Position numbers and translations under genes: made by a program
In this document: in pieces, positions 11,470 through 21,240 of the stretch
Position numbering within the stretch: the stretch's first letter is position 1
How the letters are laid out: every line of letters starts with the position of its first letter
Source of the DNA: Tethya wilhelma
Lineage: Eukaryota > Porifera > Demospongiae > Tethyida > Tethyidae
Length of the DNA: 64,000 bases
Direction of reading: 5' to 3'
Assembly: GCA_964030475.1 (NCBI GenBank)
Contig: CAXIPT010000002.1
Location: 13,211,267 to 13,275,266 of the forward strand
Notes under the pieces: generated by a model
The model's database searches: none
The model's input: the letters and a program-made list of their open reading frames with translations, nothing else
Told to the model about the DNA's origin: nothing

Positions 11470-13188
11470 TTGGATGGATTTGGATTTTGCCCTCAATTAC
11501 CTCACGAATTCCAGATTACATCACGCGTGCCCCCAGATGTATTCTCACAAGGTGTGATAATGATCCAGGTATGTACACAACAGTTTCCTGACCCTGGACC
11601 AGCCATGAAACAAGTTGAAGATGTGCGATCTCCAACTGGTATGATACAAATCCCACTTCTTGAGCCAGAGCGTAGAAAGGAGCACATTAATTTGATTGAT
11701 CCGACCCACCCTCTGCTTCCCATTGCTCTGGCTTGTCTGGAGTACAGAGAAAGAGACAGACCTTCAGCTGAAGAGCTCTGTCAGAGGCTAGCTGATCTAA
11801 AAGAGAACCAGGAGCACATTGAGAGCAGTCAAAAAATACTACCAGTTACTCCTGAAGTGAATGGAACACAAAATCAAGAACGAGATGAACTAGCCAGACA
11901 AGTTGAAGAGAAGAGTCGTCAGCTTGAAGCAAAAGATCAGCTAATAGCAATGAAAGATGAAGAGCTAACTGCAAAAGATGAACAACTAACTCTACACAGT
12001 CTACAGACAGCAGCCAAAGATCAACAAATAGCTATGAAAGATCGAGAAATTGCTGCTAAAAATCAAGAACTAACTACAAAAGATCGCATAACTACTCAAC
12101 AGATAAGATTAAAGGATGGAGAAGTTGAAAGACTTGGACTGCAACTCAAGGAACTGTATCAGAGACTAGTAGAAAATGAAAAAGTCACAGCACAGTTTCA
12201 AGAAGTCAACCAACAACTACAACGACAGAACCAAAATCTTCACCAGCAAGTGGAGACATTACAATGGAGGCTGAAAAGGGTATCACAACCATCTAAAGAT
12301 ATTGTACTGCAATGGAGATATGGAGGAAAGGCACCATTCAATGGTATAAGAGGATCATCAGTGGTGGTTGGTAATGTGGCTTATTTCTCTTCAGGTAGCA
12401 ATGTGTACTTATTCAACCGTTCTTCAGGAAAGTGGAACAATCTACCTGGGTGTCCACAGAGGTGGGGGAGTCCTGCCATTATAAAGGGACTCCTTACTAT
12501 AGTTGGTGGGAGAACATCTGATTCAAAAACTACAAACAAGCTTCTTTCCCTCACAGATTGTGGTAAGTGGATGGAGCAGTTTTCACCCATGCCTACAGCT
12601 CGTACTCACACTACAGCCACTACATATCAGATACACCTCATTGTTGCTGGAGGATCGTCAACAGGTCTGGCTAGAGATAACATGGACAAAGTCGAATTGC
12701 TCAATACCCGTACCCTTGTCTGGTCCACAGCTACCAGCCTGCCTCATCCAGTTGGATTTGGATCAGCAACCATTGTTAGTGACCACCTCTACATGTTGGG
12801 AGGAAATGACAGAAATGGTCGATGTCGATCAGTTTTTTCATGCTCACTACCAGATCTACTGCAGTCATGTCAACCGTATTCAAAATTAATAGGTTCTAAA
12901 GTATGGCAGCATGATGCCGATATTCCAGTGTATTGGTCCACATGTGCAACAGTCCATGGACAGTTAGCATCAATTGGTGGAATGGATGAAAGTGATAAAG
13001 TAACATCAGCAGTTTACAAGTACGACCCAAACACCCGATCGTGGAGTATCATTAGTCACATGCCAACTGCTAGACGTCAGTGCTATGTAGCCGTTGTGGA
13101 GAACACCAAAGAACTGATGGTGGTAGGTGGAAGAACAAGCATTTCACTATGGTCTGATGCTGATTGTATTGAGATGGCGGACTACTAA
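11470..13188 (+). CDS. Kinase C-lobe remnant, coiled coil and kelch-repeat protein (5' incomplete or truncated)
   Basis: ORF of 572 residues from 11470, possibly an exon whose acceptor is the TTTAG just upstream (11467). Residues ~15-120 match the tail of a tyrosine-kinase-like domain (VPPDVFSQGVIMIQV corresponds to the usual DVFSFGV segment; DRPSAEELCQRL is the classical C-lobe end). The N-lobe, catalytic loop and DFG are absent. Residues ~130-275 are a coiled coil with repeated AKDxxIAMKDxE. Residues ~285-570 are kelch repeats (GG at blade ends, e.g. IVAGGSS, LYMLGGN, LASIGG, LMVVGGR). Upstream DNA is retrotransposon debris, so either the 5' half was displaced or distant exons exist. Without the catalytic core it cannot be an active kinase as seen. 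Confidence 0.7.
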   Translation: MDGFGFCPQLPHEFQITSRVPPDVFSQGVIMIQVCTQQFPDPGPAMKQVEDVRSPTGMIQIPLLEPERRKEHINLIDPTHPLLPIALACLEYRERDRPSAEELCQRLADLKENQEHIESSQKILPVTPEVNGTQNQERDELARQVEEKSRQLEAKDQLIAMKDEELTAKDEQLTLHSLQTAAKDQQIAMKDREIAAKNQELTTKDRITTQQIRLKDGEVERLGLQLKELYQRLVENEKVTAQFQEVNQQLQRQNQNLHQQVETLQWRLKRVSQPSKDIVLQWRYGGKAPFNGIRGSSVVVGNVAYFSSGSNVYLFNRSSGKWNNLPGCPQRWGSPAIIKGLLTIVGGRTSDSKTTNKLLSLTDCGKWMEQFSPMPTARTHTTATTYQIHLIVAGGSSTGLARDNMDKVELLNTRTLVWSTATSLPHPVGFGSATIVSDHLYMLGGNDRNGRCRSVFSCSLPDLLQSCQPYSKLIGSKVWQHDADIPVYWSTCATVHGQLASIGGMDESDKVTSAVYKYDPNTRSWSIISHMPTARRQCYVAVVENTKELMVVGGRTSISLWSDADCIEMADY

Positions 13189-14360
13189 GAATAATTTGCG
13201 GTAAATTTAATTTTGCTGTGTTTTTGATATGTTGTACCAGTAGTTGCCTCGTAAGGCAAATTGAAATTCTTTTCTTATGATAATTTTATAATTAAGCTCA
13301 TGCAGTGTACTATTAATTTTTCTCAACAGTGAGTATATAGGTTATACTATTCCCAGTGTTAGACTAAGTGTTCCACATTATGAGACTGTACTATACAAGT
13401 ACCCATTCAAAAGGCTAAATTTCACAAGAGAATGAAAAGGGATTTATTGCTGCACTTATTGAAGAACAGACATAAGGACAGAGATCCATGTATTAATAGT
13501 TAGCTCAATTTTCTAGCTCATGCAATAATATAGGGTATTTGCACACATACATGCGCTCAGTCATGTGTATCATACCAATTTAAGAGTGTATTAGGGAAAG
13601 TACATAACAACATACACAAAGTATTGCATAGACGTTTCGACTGAATCACGTCACGTTGTCATGTACTTTAACATGCAGGCATGGGTTAACGATCTGAATA
13701 TCATTAACTTTTCAGTGCAATTCAATTGCAAGCAAAGCAATTTCTACTGTAGTAAACAAAGATAACGACAAGTTCTACTGACACCAGATCCAAGCAAGGT
13801 CTTACAGTGAAAAATGGCTACTAAGAAGTGTGTCTAAGACTATTAGAAAACCTGTTGAGGATAGAGAATTATCCTCTCGGATAATAGCTGGTGTTTTAAA
13901 CTCCCTCACTGCGTACCTCTTGTATCTGTGTAATGGAGGCTCTTTGGAGTGGTAGCAGTCACCATACTTGCCTCGTAGATCGATCCACTACCCGGCACCC
14001 AATTTAATGATATTCACATCGTTAACCCACACCCATCCACTTAAAGCACATAACAACATGATGACATTCAGTCGAAATGTATATACGTCGTGCATGTTGT
14101 TGCGTACTCTCCCAAACACGTACACTTTTGAAAATGCATATATATATACCTGTTCAACTTAGATTCCAGGCTCAACAGCAGTTTCCGTGGGAGAGAAAAT
14201 TGTAAACCTATAGTTATGTGACCAAAACTTAAGTTAAGTTCTGAATTGGCAGAAATCATGCATCATGCAACAAGTACAATTTACGGATGAAGTTATCATA
14301 ACTCACCATTTTTCTTTGCATATCAGTTCAAGTTTTTCATAGCCAAATCTAGAGAGCTCC
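13189..14360. other. Intergenic region without recognised gene
   Basis: No supported coding sequence. Two stretches around 13620-13680 and 14040-14090 share, in opposite orientation, the phrases ACATAACAACAT and TTCGACTGAAT, suggesting a decayed inverted-repeat element. Confidence 0.4.
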
Positions 14361-14368
14361 GTGGGGGT

Positions 14369-14435
14369 CCATGTATTCACCAACACCTTCAACTTTCATC
14401 AGATGGGACACTTCTTCAAAATGTCACTGGCAGAC
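14369..14435 (-). pseudogene. Relic fragment of the two-His-motif membrane protein family
   Basis: About 67 bases are closely similar to part of the complete copy at 15500-15590: the shared phrases CACCAACACCTTCAACTTTC and CTTCTTCAAAATKTCACTGGC occur in the same order, with a deletion between them. Nothing else of the gene is left around it. Confidence 0.6.
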
Positions 14436-14880
14436 GGTCAAAGTTGGTAAAGGTCATCATAGCACGAATTTTGTTGACTAGCCACATGTAGCATAATTAT
14501 CACTATATATATTCTATCTTTTTTATTATCCTGAGTTCTAATAGAGGCTATAATAAAAAGTTTAAACAAGGCACCAATAATAGAACACACCACAATAGGT
14601 GAACTGCAAGTGCAAATGAGTGCACATGTATTTTATAAGGGTGCCGTAATGGTACCGGGGGTGAGGGTATGTGTGCAGATCTAGCCGAAGCTATGTATAC
14701 CTGTATGCACGGTGCCACCTATGCACTTGGCCATCTTACTAGATACATAGTTAAAATTTATAAGTACTTATTTTTATAAGTATTTGTCAGGAGTGTTAAA
14801 CTTAATCGTGCATCAAACTTTGATGATATAAAGTTGGTAACCATTATGACATTGCATGGCCGGTACAGTACTATGAAGTA

Positions 14881-14904
14881 AGAAAAAAAAAAAAAAAAAA
14901 AAAA
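14881..14904 (+). repeat. Poly-A run
   Basis: A run of about 23 adenines, probably the 3' tail of a retroposed fragment or slippage. Nothing recognisable lies upstream. Confidence 0.6.
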
Positions 14905-15035
14905 ACCAAAAAACGAAAATTAATGCCATTACATGTTTCTAACTTGTGTTGATCAATGGTACCTGGCCATGCATGTAGTGGCAATAGGCATGAATTTGAA
15001 TGATTAACAGTCTTGACGGTGGCATAGTATTATAA

Positions 15036-15915
15036 TCATATCTTGTTTGGCCCACTGTCTTGACCCAACAGTCTCTTAGCCTGTTCACATCGCTTGCAGA
15101 GTGGGTTTTTAGTGAGAACAATTGGTTCTAGATGCCACTGCCTTGGAGGTATGGTACGATTAATTTCATCAATTGCTGGCCTCACAGGAAACAGACTCTG
15201 GTTAACAGTAGCAAGAGTCATGTGATGTCCCTGAAGCTTTGTGTGGGGAATGTGTTTCTTTATCCCTGTAGTATGTTCAAAGTCAGCTTCAGTCTGTAGA
15301 GCATACTTTCGTAATGATATCAGTGACTCCTCATCCAGCATCAAGACAATCGACACCATATCTCCATATCCATGAATGGCACACACCATTTCACCGAACC
15401 TTATAGTTTGGGGCATCCAACTATAGTTGTTCACAAACTCCCCAAGTTTTACACCCTCTTCTGTTGTATAGCAACAGTAGTAGTCCAGCGATATATGCAT
15501 GTATCCACCAACACCTTCAACTTTCATCCAGCGAGTATGTGAAGACTTTACAGGGCCATACTTCTTCAAAATTTCACTGGCAAGTTGGAAATTTCAAGTT
15601 GTGTTAGCTCCTTCGGCCATCCACCAGTAGCATTGTAATACACTAATCCATAGCTAGTATTTCTTATGTTACCATCTGAAAAGCATTTTGGGCTGCATCC
15701 AGGTCCACCTACAGATGGGAAGGCAGGACTGTACTCTAAACACTTTGTGGCTGAACTTGTTAACCTTGAGTTTCCTGTTTTTGAGCCCCACTATCAATTG
15801 TACTGGATGAATAACTAGGAAGATTTGAGTCTTTAGAAAAATATATACTCAGTAAATTGGCAAATAACAGCACCACGACAATGAAGAAGGCTGATTTTGC
15901 TTGGAATGACGCCAT
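15036..15915 (-). pseudogene. Type II membrane protein with two H-x-[ST] motifs, copy A (frameshifted)
   Basis: Read from ATG 15915: a short cytoplasmic end, one transmembrane helix (AFFIVVVLLFANLLSIYF), a Ser-rich stalk, then an ectodomain. Compared with copy B it carries a one-base loss near 15762 that brings in a stop, and a five-base insertion near 15596, so the open frame is broken into 15969-15760 and 15569-15036. The ectodomain keeps HISLDYYCCYT and GHHMTLATVN, two H-hydrophobic-[ST]-hydrophobic motifs ~85 residues apart, the signature arrangement of 2H phosphoesterases (my inference). The C-terminus is longer than in B. Sequencing error cannot be excluded as the cause of the shifts. 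Confidence 0.6.
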
Positions 15916-15979
15916 ACTCGTACTCTGAGCCGGCCGGCCGGCCGGCCATCGATCCGTTCCATTTCTCACGTGATCATTC

Positions 15980-15991
15980 TGCGCATGCGCA
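15980..15991. promoter_or_regulatory. NRF1-type palindrome upstream of copy A
   Basis: TGCGCATGCGCA lies 65 bases upstream of the copy A start codon. The identical 12-mer is found upstream of copy B (17521-17532), so it was duplicated with the gene and kept. It equals the known NRF1 consensus. Confidence 0.55.
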
Positions 15992-16508
15992 GGTACGTTT
16001 AACCACTAAGATTCGAGTCTTTAGAAAAATATAATGGCAAACAACAGCACTATGACAATGCAGAAGGCTGACGAGAGCTATATATGGTTTACAGATACTT
16101 AAAGTTTACAGAAGCTTAATAGGGCATTAATATTGGGGCACCATGGCAGAGATCAGAACCCATGTCACTTGTTGCAAAGCTGGACATCCCATCTTGGAAG
16201 AGCTAAATTTAGCAATGCTAACAACTGACAAAACTGCATACTGTAAAAAGTCTCATAGTGAAAAACAAAACTTTAAAATCCCAGATAAAATTATGCTTTA
16301 CTGTTTTGTTGTCCAGTTCTGTTTTGGTTTTCAAGTTTTAACCTATTTACCCGGCAGCAAGGTTGTATTCTCAGTTCTCATAATCTACATGTATATGTTT
16401 CTGTGTGTAGTGAAACTGAAAAGCAAAACTAGAAATGTTACATGTTCTAGCTTCTGTTGTTCAATGGTGACCTTTCTTTGATTTAATGATCAGGAAAACG
16501 TATAGCTC

Positions 16509-17433
16509 TTAGTTTGTTTGTTTTTGTTGTTGTTTTTTTAAATGTTTGCAAAGTGGGTTTTTAGTGAGAACAATTGGTTCTAGATGCCACTGCCTTGGAG
16601 GTATGGTACGATTAATTTCATCAATTGCTGGCCTCACAGGAAACAGACTCTGGTTAACAGTAGCAAGAGTCATGTGATGTCCCTGAAGCTTTGTGTGGGG
16701 TATGTGTTTCTTTATCCCTGTAGTACGTTCAAAGTCAGCTTCAGTCTGTAGAGCATACTTTCGTAATGATATCAGTGACTCCTCATCCAGCATCACTCAG
16801 GTGGGTTAAGGAAAGACAACCTAATTAACCTCCTTAAATATGCATAATCAATATATCTTATAAATCAATTATGCTATCACTATGGCAACGCACTNCACAC
16901 ACCATTTCACCGAACCTTATAGTTTGGGGCATCCAACTATAGTTGTTCACAAACTCCTCAAGTTTTACACCCTCTTCTGTTGTATAGCAACAGTAGTAGT
17001 CCAGTGATATGTGGATATAATCACCTAGACCTTCATAATTTGTCCAGTGTTGGTTTAAAGACTTAAGTGGACCATACTTCTTCAAAATTTCACTGGCAAG
17101 CTGGAAATTTTGTATTAGCTCTTTTGGCCATCCACCTGTGGCATTGTAATATGTTACTCCATAGCTGGTATTTCTTATATTACCATCTGAAATGCATTTT
17201 GGGCTGCATCCACCTCCACCTTCCGATGGAAAGGCAGGGCTGTACTCCAAACAGTTTGTGGCTGTGCTTGAAGGGTCTTGAGATCTCTGTAGACGTCTTT
17301 GATCCTCACTATCAATGATGCTGGACGAAGAACTAGTAAGGTTCGTATCGTTAGAGAAATAAATGCTCAGTATAATGGCAAACAACAGCACTAAGACAAT
17401 GAAGAAGGCTGATCTTGTTTGGAGTGACGCCAT
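16509..17433 (-). CDS. Type II membrane protein with two H-x-[ST] motifs, copy B (interrupted at a contig join)
   Basis: From ATG 17433: transmembrane helix (SAFFIVLVLLFAIILSIYF, residues ~8-27), Ser-rich stalk, then an ectodomain with CLEYSPAFPSEGGGGC, WPKELIQNFQLASEILKKYG and DYIHISLDYYCCYTTEEG. The frame runs to 16900, where a single N (16895) and ~95 unrelated bases interrupt it; the C-terminal part resumes at 16796 with LDEESLISLRKYAL and GHHMTLATVN and ends at 16509. The upstream part differs clearly from copy A while the downstream part is nearly identical to it, so the join may be chimeric or a gene-conversion tract. Single exon. Function unknown; the two His motifs suggest an extracellular or lumenal 2H phosphoesterase-like fold. 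Confidence 0.6.
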
Positions 17434-17520
17434 ACTCCGATCAATCGCACATCTCGCGTTCAAAGTTCAAAGTTTCAAGTTTCATCTTGTGGTTTCATGT
17501 AGTTGTGCATGACTAGATTC

Positions 17521-17532
17521 TGCGCATGCGCA
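17521..17532. promoter_or_regulatory. NRF1-type palindrome upstream of copy B
   Basis: TGCGCATGCGCA, 88 bases upstream of the copy B start at 17433 and identical to the motif upstream of copy A. Confidence 0.55.
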
Positions 17533-17554
17533 TGATCCTGTGTACAGTGAAAAA

Positions 17555-17594
17555 CCATAGATATTAGAGACTACAGTAGTCTCTATATCTATGG
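17555..17594. repeat. 40-base near-perfect hairpin
   Basis: CCATAGATATTAGAGACTAC is followed at once by AGTAGTCTCTATATCTATGG, its reverse complement with a one-base offset. Its origin is unknown; it may be a solo palindromic element. Confidence 0.7.
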
Positions 17595-17680
17595 AAAAAC
17601 TTATGCTGCATTACTGCAAGAGCAATACAAAATATCTTTAGAACATTGATATCCAGTGAAAACCTAGTTGAGTCCGATCA

Positions 17681-20600
17681 CTATTCCCTATGCAGAAGTA
17701 CAAAGAGTCCAAGGCCACCAAGAAGAAGATACTACAACAAACAAAAAATAACAGGTCACAACTCAGCACTAAATTAATATCAACTATCACACACAAGTAT
17801 ACCTTCAGTTTTGGATAATCATTCATTAAGATAGTTACCATTCCAACATATGGAAGAAACCTACAGACAAATATTGCAACTGTTGGTAAATGATTATACC
17901 AAAAAGGAATTCCTCACTCTCTGCATAAATTACCCTCTAGCTCTGCCAATGACTTCATCTCTAGTGACCCAGTTCTGTCCGGGAGTGTAGATCTGTCCTT
18001 CACGATCGTCACCAAAGTTGTTGTCTCCTTTGGTTAGAATTTTGAGCTCTCCAGTGGAACTGCATGTACACAGTGATGATGGCATGATGCATGTCACAAG
18101 ATTTTCATATTGATAATCTTTGCGGAGGAGATAAGACACCAGCCCACTTGTTGGCCCTGTTCCAAGGAAGGATCTAAGTGATCTCTTGGATAGCTACTCA
18201 CTTTTCATGTAGTTTGATGACCCGATGCACAATGGGGATATCCCTGCCTTTAACTTTAAAAACGAGAATCTCTCCAGCCTGGATAGGATCGTCGTGGTAG
18301 TTGGTAAGGAAGAGGAGATCGCCACGATAGAAGGCCGGCTCCATGCTACCACTGACAAACAAGAGTTGTGTATGGAATGAAATAAAGTACCCATAACGGT
18401 AAATGCTAACAAATTGTATTATACAGGTAATAACATTGTGTGTGTTGCAATTAAAGTACTTTTAGCTTATAGACTCTAATTAGAGTGCACCCCTATAAAC
18501 ATGTGCTACCAGTCTATGACCTGAAATTTTTCCCTAGTCCTAAGCAGTTGCATACAATATTACTAGGATTTGTAAGACGTGAAGTTTGTGCTCAAGATTG
18601 CTCATGCTCACAACACCCTGGGGCATGCTATGAAGCAAAATGGTTTGGTAACGTTTTGCCTACACACATTTCGCCTATGTTACGTTACGCCTACTGGAAG
18701 TGACCGTGACAAATCCCCTATGCGTTTTGGAAGGCATGCGCATTCGAATTTTCTTTCTCTTTTGGCGCGCACATCAAACACAAAGTCCAGAGCAAAGTAT
18801 ACAGTTCAACCTCGATGACGCTAATACTAAATTGAACAAGGATTTTTTGTATAAAAGTAGCTGTATCCAGTATGTTTTTCATTCCTACCACTATCAAGCA
18901 CCTGAGAACCAGTCAGCAACACTCTCTTCATTCGATCAGACAGATTCATTCCACACGCACACACACTGTCGGAGTCCATCTTTCTTGTTGTTTATATTTG
19001 TGTTGTTCATTCCACACGCTCACACACACTGTCGGAGTTAAATTCTCTTGTCCTGTCTGTACACACCATGGAACAGAATGATCTCTGCTTTACAACTGTG
19101 CTGAACTCCAATTCTCTTGTATTATTACCTGTTCTGTGTTGTACTATATAAGTTTCAAGTTTCCCCTACCGAAGTTTCTGTTTTACAAAGCTATAAGCAC
19201 AAATAGAACGCTAAGACCACGCGTGCTTGAAATCTAGTGGCTTTCTTAGATCAAGAGTGGATAAGAGAGGGGAGGAAGAGTATTGAACTACGGTATACCC
19301 CACGGAAACACTGTTGGGAAAGTAACATGACTTGCACGTGACCATTTTCTCGTTTTTATCCGGATTCTACGCCGTATTCTCCATTACGTCATTCGCGACC
19401 AAAAACTACGGTAGCATGCGCAGATTACCAGTAATGACTGTCTCGCAGTGAGCTTGTGAAACCATGATGAAACGAAGAAGCTGCCTGTTTTAAACCCATC
19501 GCTATACCTTTGGACTTGTCTTGAGTTGGATTCTACTAGTTTTCCGAGCCTGTCGTTTACCCTTGGCACTTAGCTTTTTTTTGGCGGTGGCACAGAATTT
19601 TCTTTGTTGCTAGCTTTTACGTGTGCTTTGTCCTTCCTTTTAGCCTTTTTGCACCGTTTTTCACAAGCTCCCACTTCCACTTTAGAGCCAATAGTCATCT
19701 CTGACTCAGAGCCAAGAAGCGCTCAAATTTTCTAGGCCATGTTTTGCTGATTCAGCAAGTCTGTAAATAAACGCGAGTGTTACGAGAGTTTGCGATTTTG
19801 TTCACGTGCAAACGCCCCAAAGTCACGTTACTTTCCCAACAGTGTTTACTCTAGTTAGATACTCTTCCTCCTCTTATGCACTCTTGCTTAGATTCTCTAC
19901 GTGTTTTTTAATTTATGCGTTGTACGTAGATTACGTAATTGAACCACTTCCAGTAGAGTAGGCGAATTGACACGTAGGCGAAATGCGTGTAGCTTAGGCG
20001 AAATGTTACGAAACCAGCAAAATGGTCTTTATGTGCTTCCTTTACCCCTCTCTAAACGTCTGTACAGTAGGACTATACCAGTGGCGTATCCAGCATGGTG
20101 CTCAGGGTGCTCGAGCACCCTCCTGGCTCAGAAAATAATGACGTCATCACGCGTAAAAGCAGCGCACAAGACGAGCGCAGTTCAATGAATTATGCTTGAA
20201 ATAAATAAAACATAAACTAATAAGACTCTAAATTCACTTTCAAGAGTGAAATTTTACGTAAGATTGGAGAAAAAGCCGAAAAAACTGGAGAACACGATCC
20301 ATCTCCGGTGCGATCGCGCGAATAACTATTAATAATTTTGCTCACGTGATGAAAAGTGGGCGTGGCTACCCCAAAATTTCCAGCCGCTTTGCGCCCGCAA
20401 TAATATTATATCAGCACTTTCATAATTGAAATCCTGGATACGCCACTGTATACTCACTATTCGCAGGATCGCACAGCCATATTTTGATGACATAATCTTT
20501 CATCTGCCTTACCAACTATGTCACACTAACCTTAGTACAACTACAATGGGACTCTCGCTGCCAGATACCACCATCAGACCCTTCCAGATCATCAGTGCTG

Positions 20601-20753
20601 ACGAGACTATCATACCAAAGTTCAGGATCTGGTAGAACAGCTGAATTTGTGCATATTTTTGAATGGGTGTGTGATTGGTTCATGTACTACCAGATGATGA
20701 ATGATTACCTGACGCTTGTCCATGCGATATAAGTCCCCAAAAATGGACTCCAT
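17681..20753 (-). CDS. SEC11A: Signal peptidase complex catalytic subunit SEC11
   Basis: Six exons on the minus strand: 20753-20709, 20640-20531, 18351-18202, 18059-17934, 17860-17803 and 17731-17681. All junctions are GT-AG and phase-consistent, giving 540 bases and 179 residues, exactly the usual SEC11 length. The start [15 protein letters not shown] is followed by the signal-anchor region ([20 protein letters not shown]). The catalytic Ser is in SGSMEP (Ser54), the His in IPIVHRV (His94), and the Asp in [10 protein letters not shown]. The C-terminal region holds [14 protein letters not shown] and a short hydrophobic end. The protein is the serine-type catalytic subunit of the ER signal peptidase complex and cleaves signal peptides in the lumen. 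Intron 2 (18352-20530) is unusually long because of inserted repeats. SEC11A versus SEC11C cannot be resolved, as sponges predate that split. Confidence 0.95.
18636..20025. mobile_element. Nested inverted-repeat element inside SEC11 intron 2
   Basis: Two pairs of inverted arms are visible. The outer pair, 18636-18702 and 19945-20025, shares TTTCGCCTA units and ends in CTACTGGAAGTG. The inner pair, 19245-19342 and 19803-19893, shares GGAGGAAGAGTAT and AAACACTGTTGGGAAAGTAA. No transposase frame is seen. It is probably two non-autonomous DNA transposons, one inserted in the other. Confidence 0.6.
18948..19040 (+). repeat. Two-copy direct repeat
   Basis: CATTCCACACGC followed by CACACACACTGTCGGAG occurs at about 18948 and 19009, a period of about 61 bases. 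Confidence 0.55.
20079..20448. mobile_element. hAT-like MITE with 5-bp target duplication (SEC11 intron)
   Basis: 370 bases with ends CAGTGGCGTATCCAG and CTGGATACGCCACTG, perfect inverses, flanked on both sides by TATAC (20074-20078 and 20449-20453). The interior carries the palindrome GGGTGCTCGAGCACCC. The CAGTGGCG ends resemble hAT elements; a 5-bp duplication would fit a hAT5-like group. The same family is found at 35727-36104. Confidence 0.8.
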
Positions 20754-21240
20754 CTTTACTTAGTTCCTTATTTTCAAATTTACCATGTGACCAGTGTAAG
20801 TGCTAATTATTACGCTAATTTAGATAAAACTAATTCATGAGCATGATGACTAAATTCCAGCAAAATTATGAGTCCTGTCATGCTGTGCGTTCATGATGCT
20901 TGTCAGCTCAGGCCGGCTCAAAGCTAGTTACCCAGCAACACTTCAGCAGCTATATACGTATACGTAGGGGTCGAGTCAGACGTGCCACTAATTACTGCAA
21001 ACTCGGAAGTGGGTTTTTGCACAACCGGAAGTATTTGTTGACATCATCAATTGCTCGATTGCATATTGACCACCAGGCCATGTGCGTGGAAAACATACAA
21101 AAGTGAGCGACTGCAATCAGCTCTTCAGAAAGTTTGTATTCCAAGTCGTGTGTAAATTTCAACAGAAAAGAAAGTTTGGATCTGAAGCTGTAGATACTCC
21201 ATAACAGCAAAGAATAAACAAAGAGTTTGTCATAAATCAT
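20754..21240. promoter_or_regulatory. Probable bidirectional promoter region between SEC11 and the downstream gene
   Basis: This spacer begins at the SEC11 start codon. An ATG followed directly by a strong donor (ATG|GTGAGTAC, 21239) points the other way and could be the first coding exon of the PAW-C2 gene or of another transcript. I could not connect it in phase to a later exon. Confidence 0.3.
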
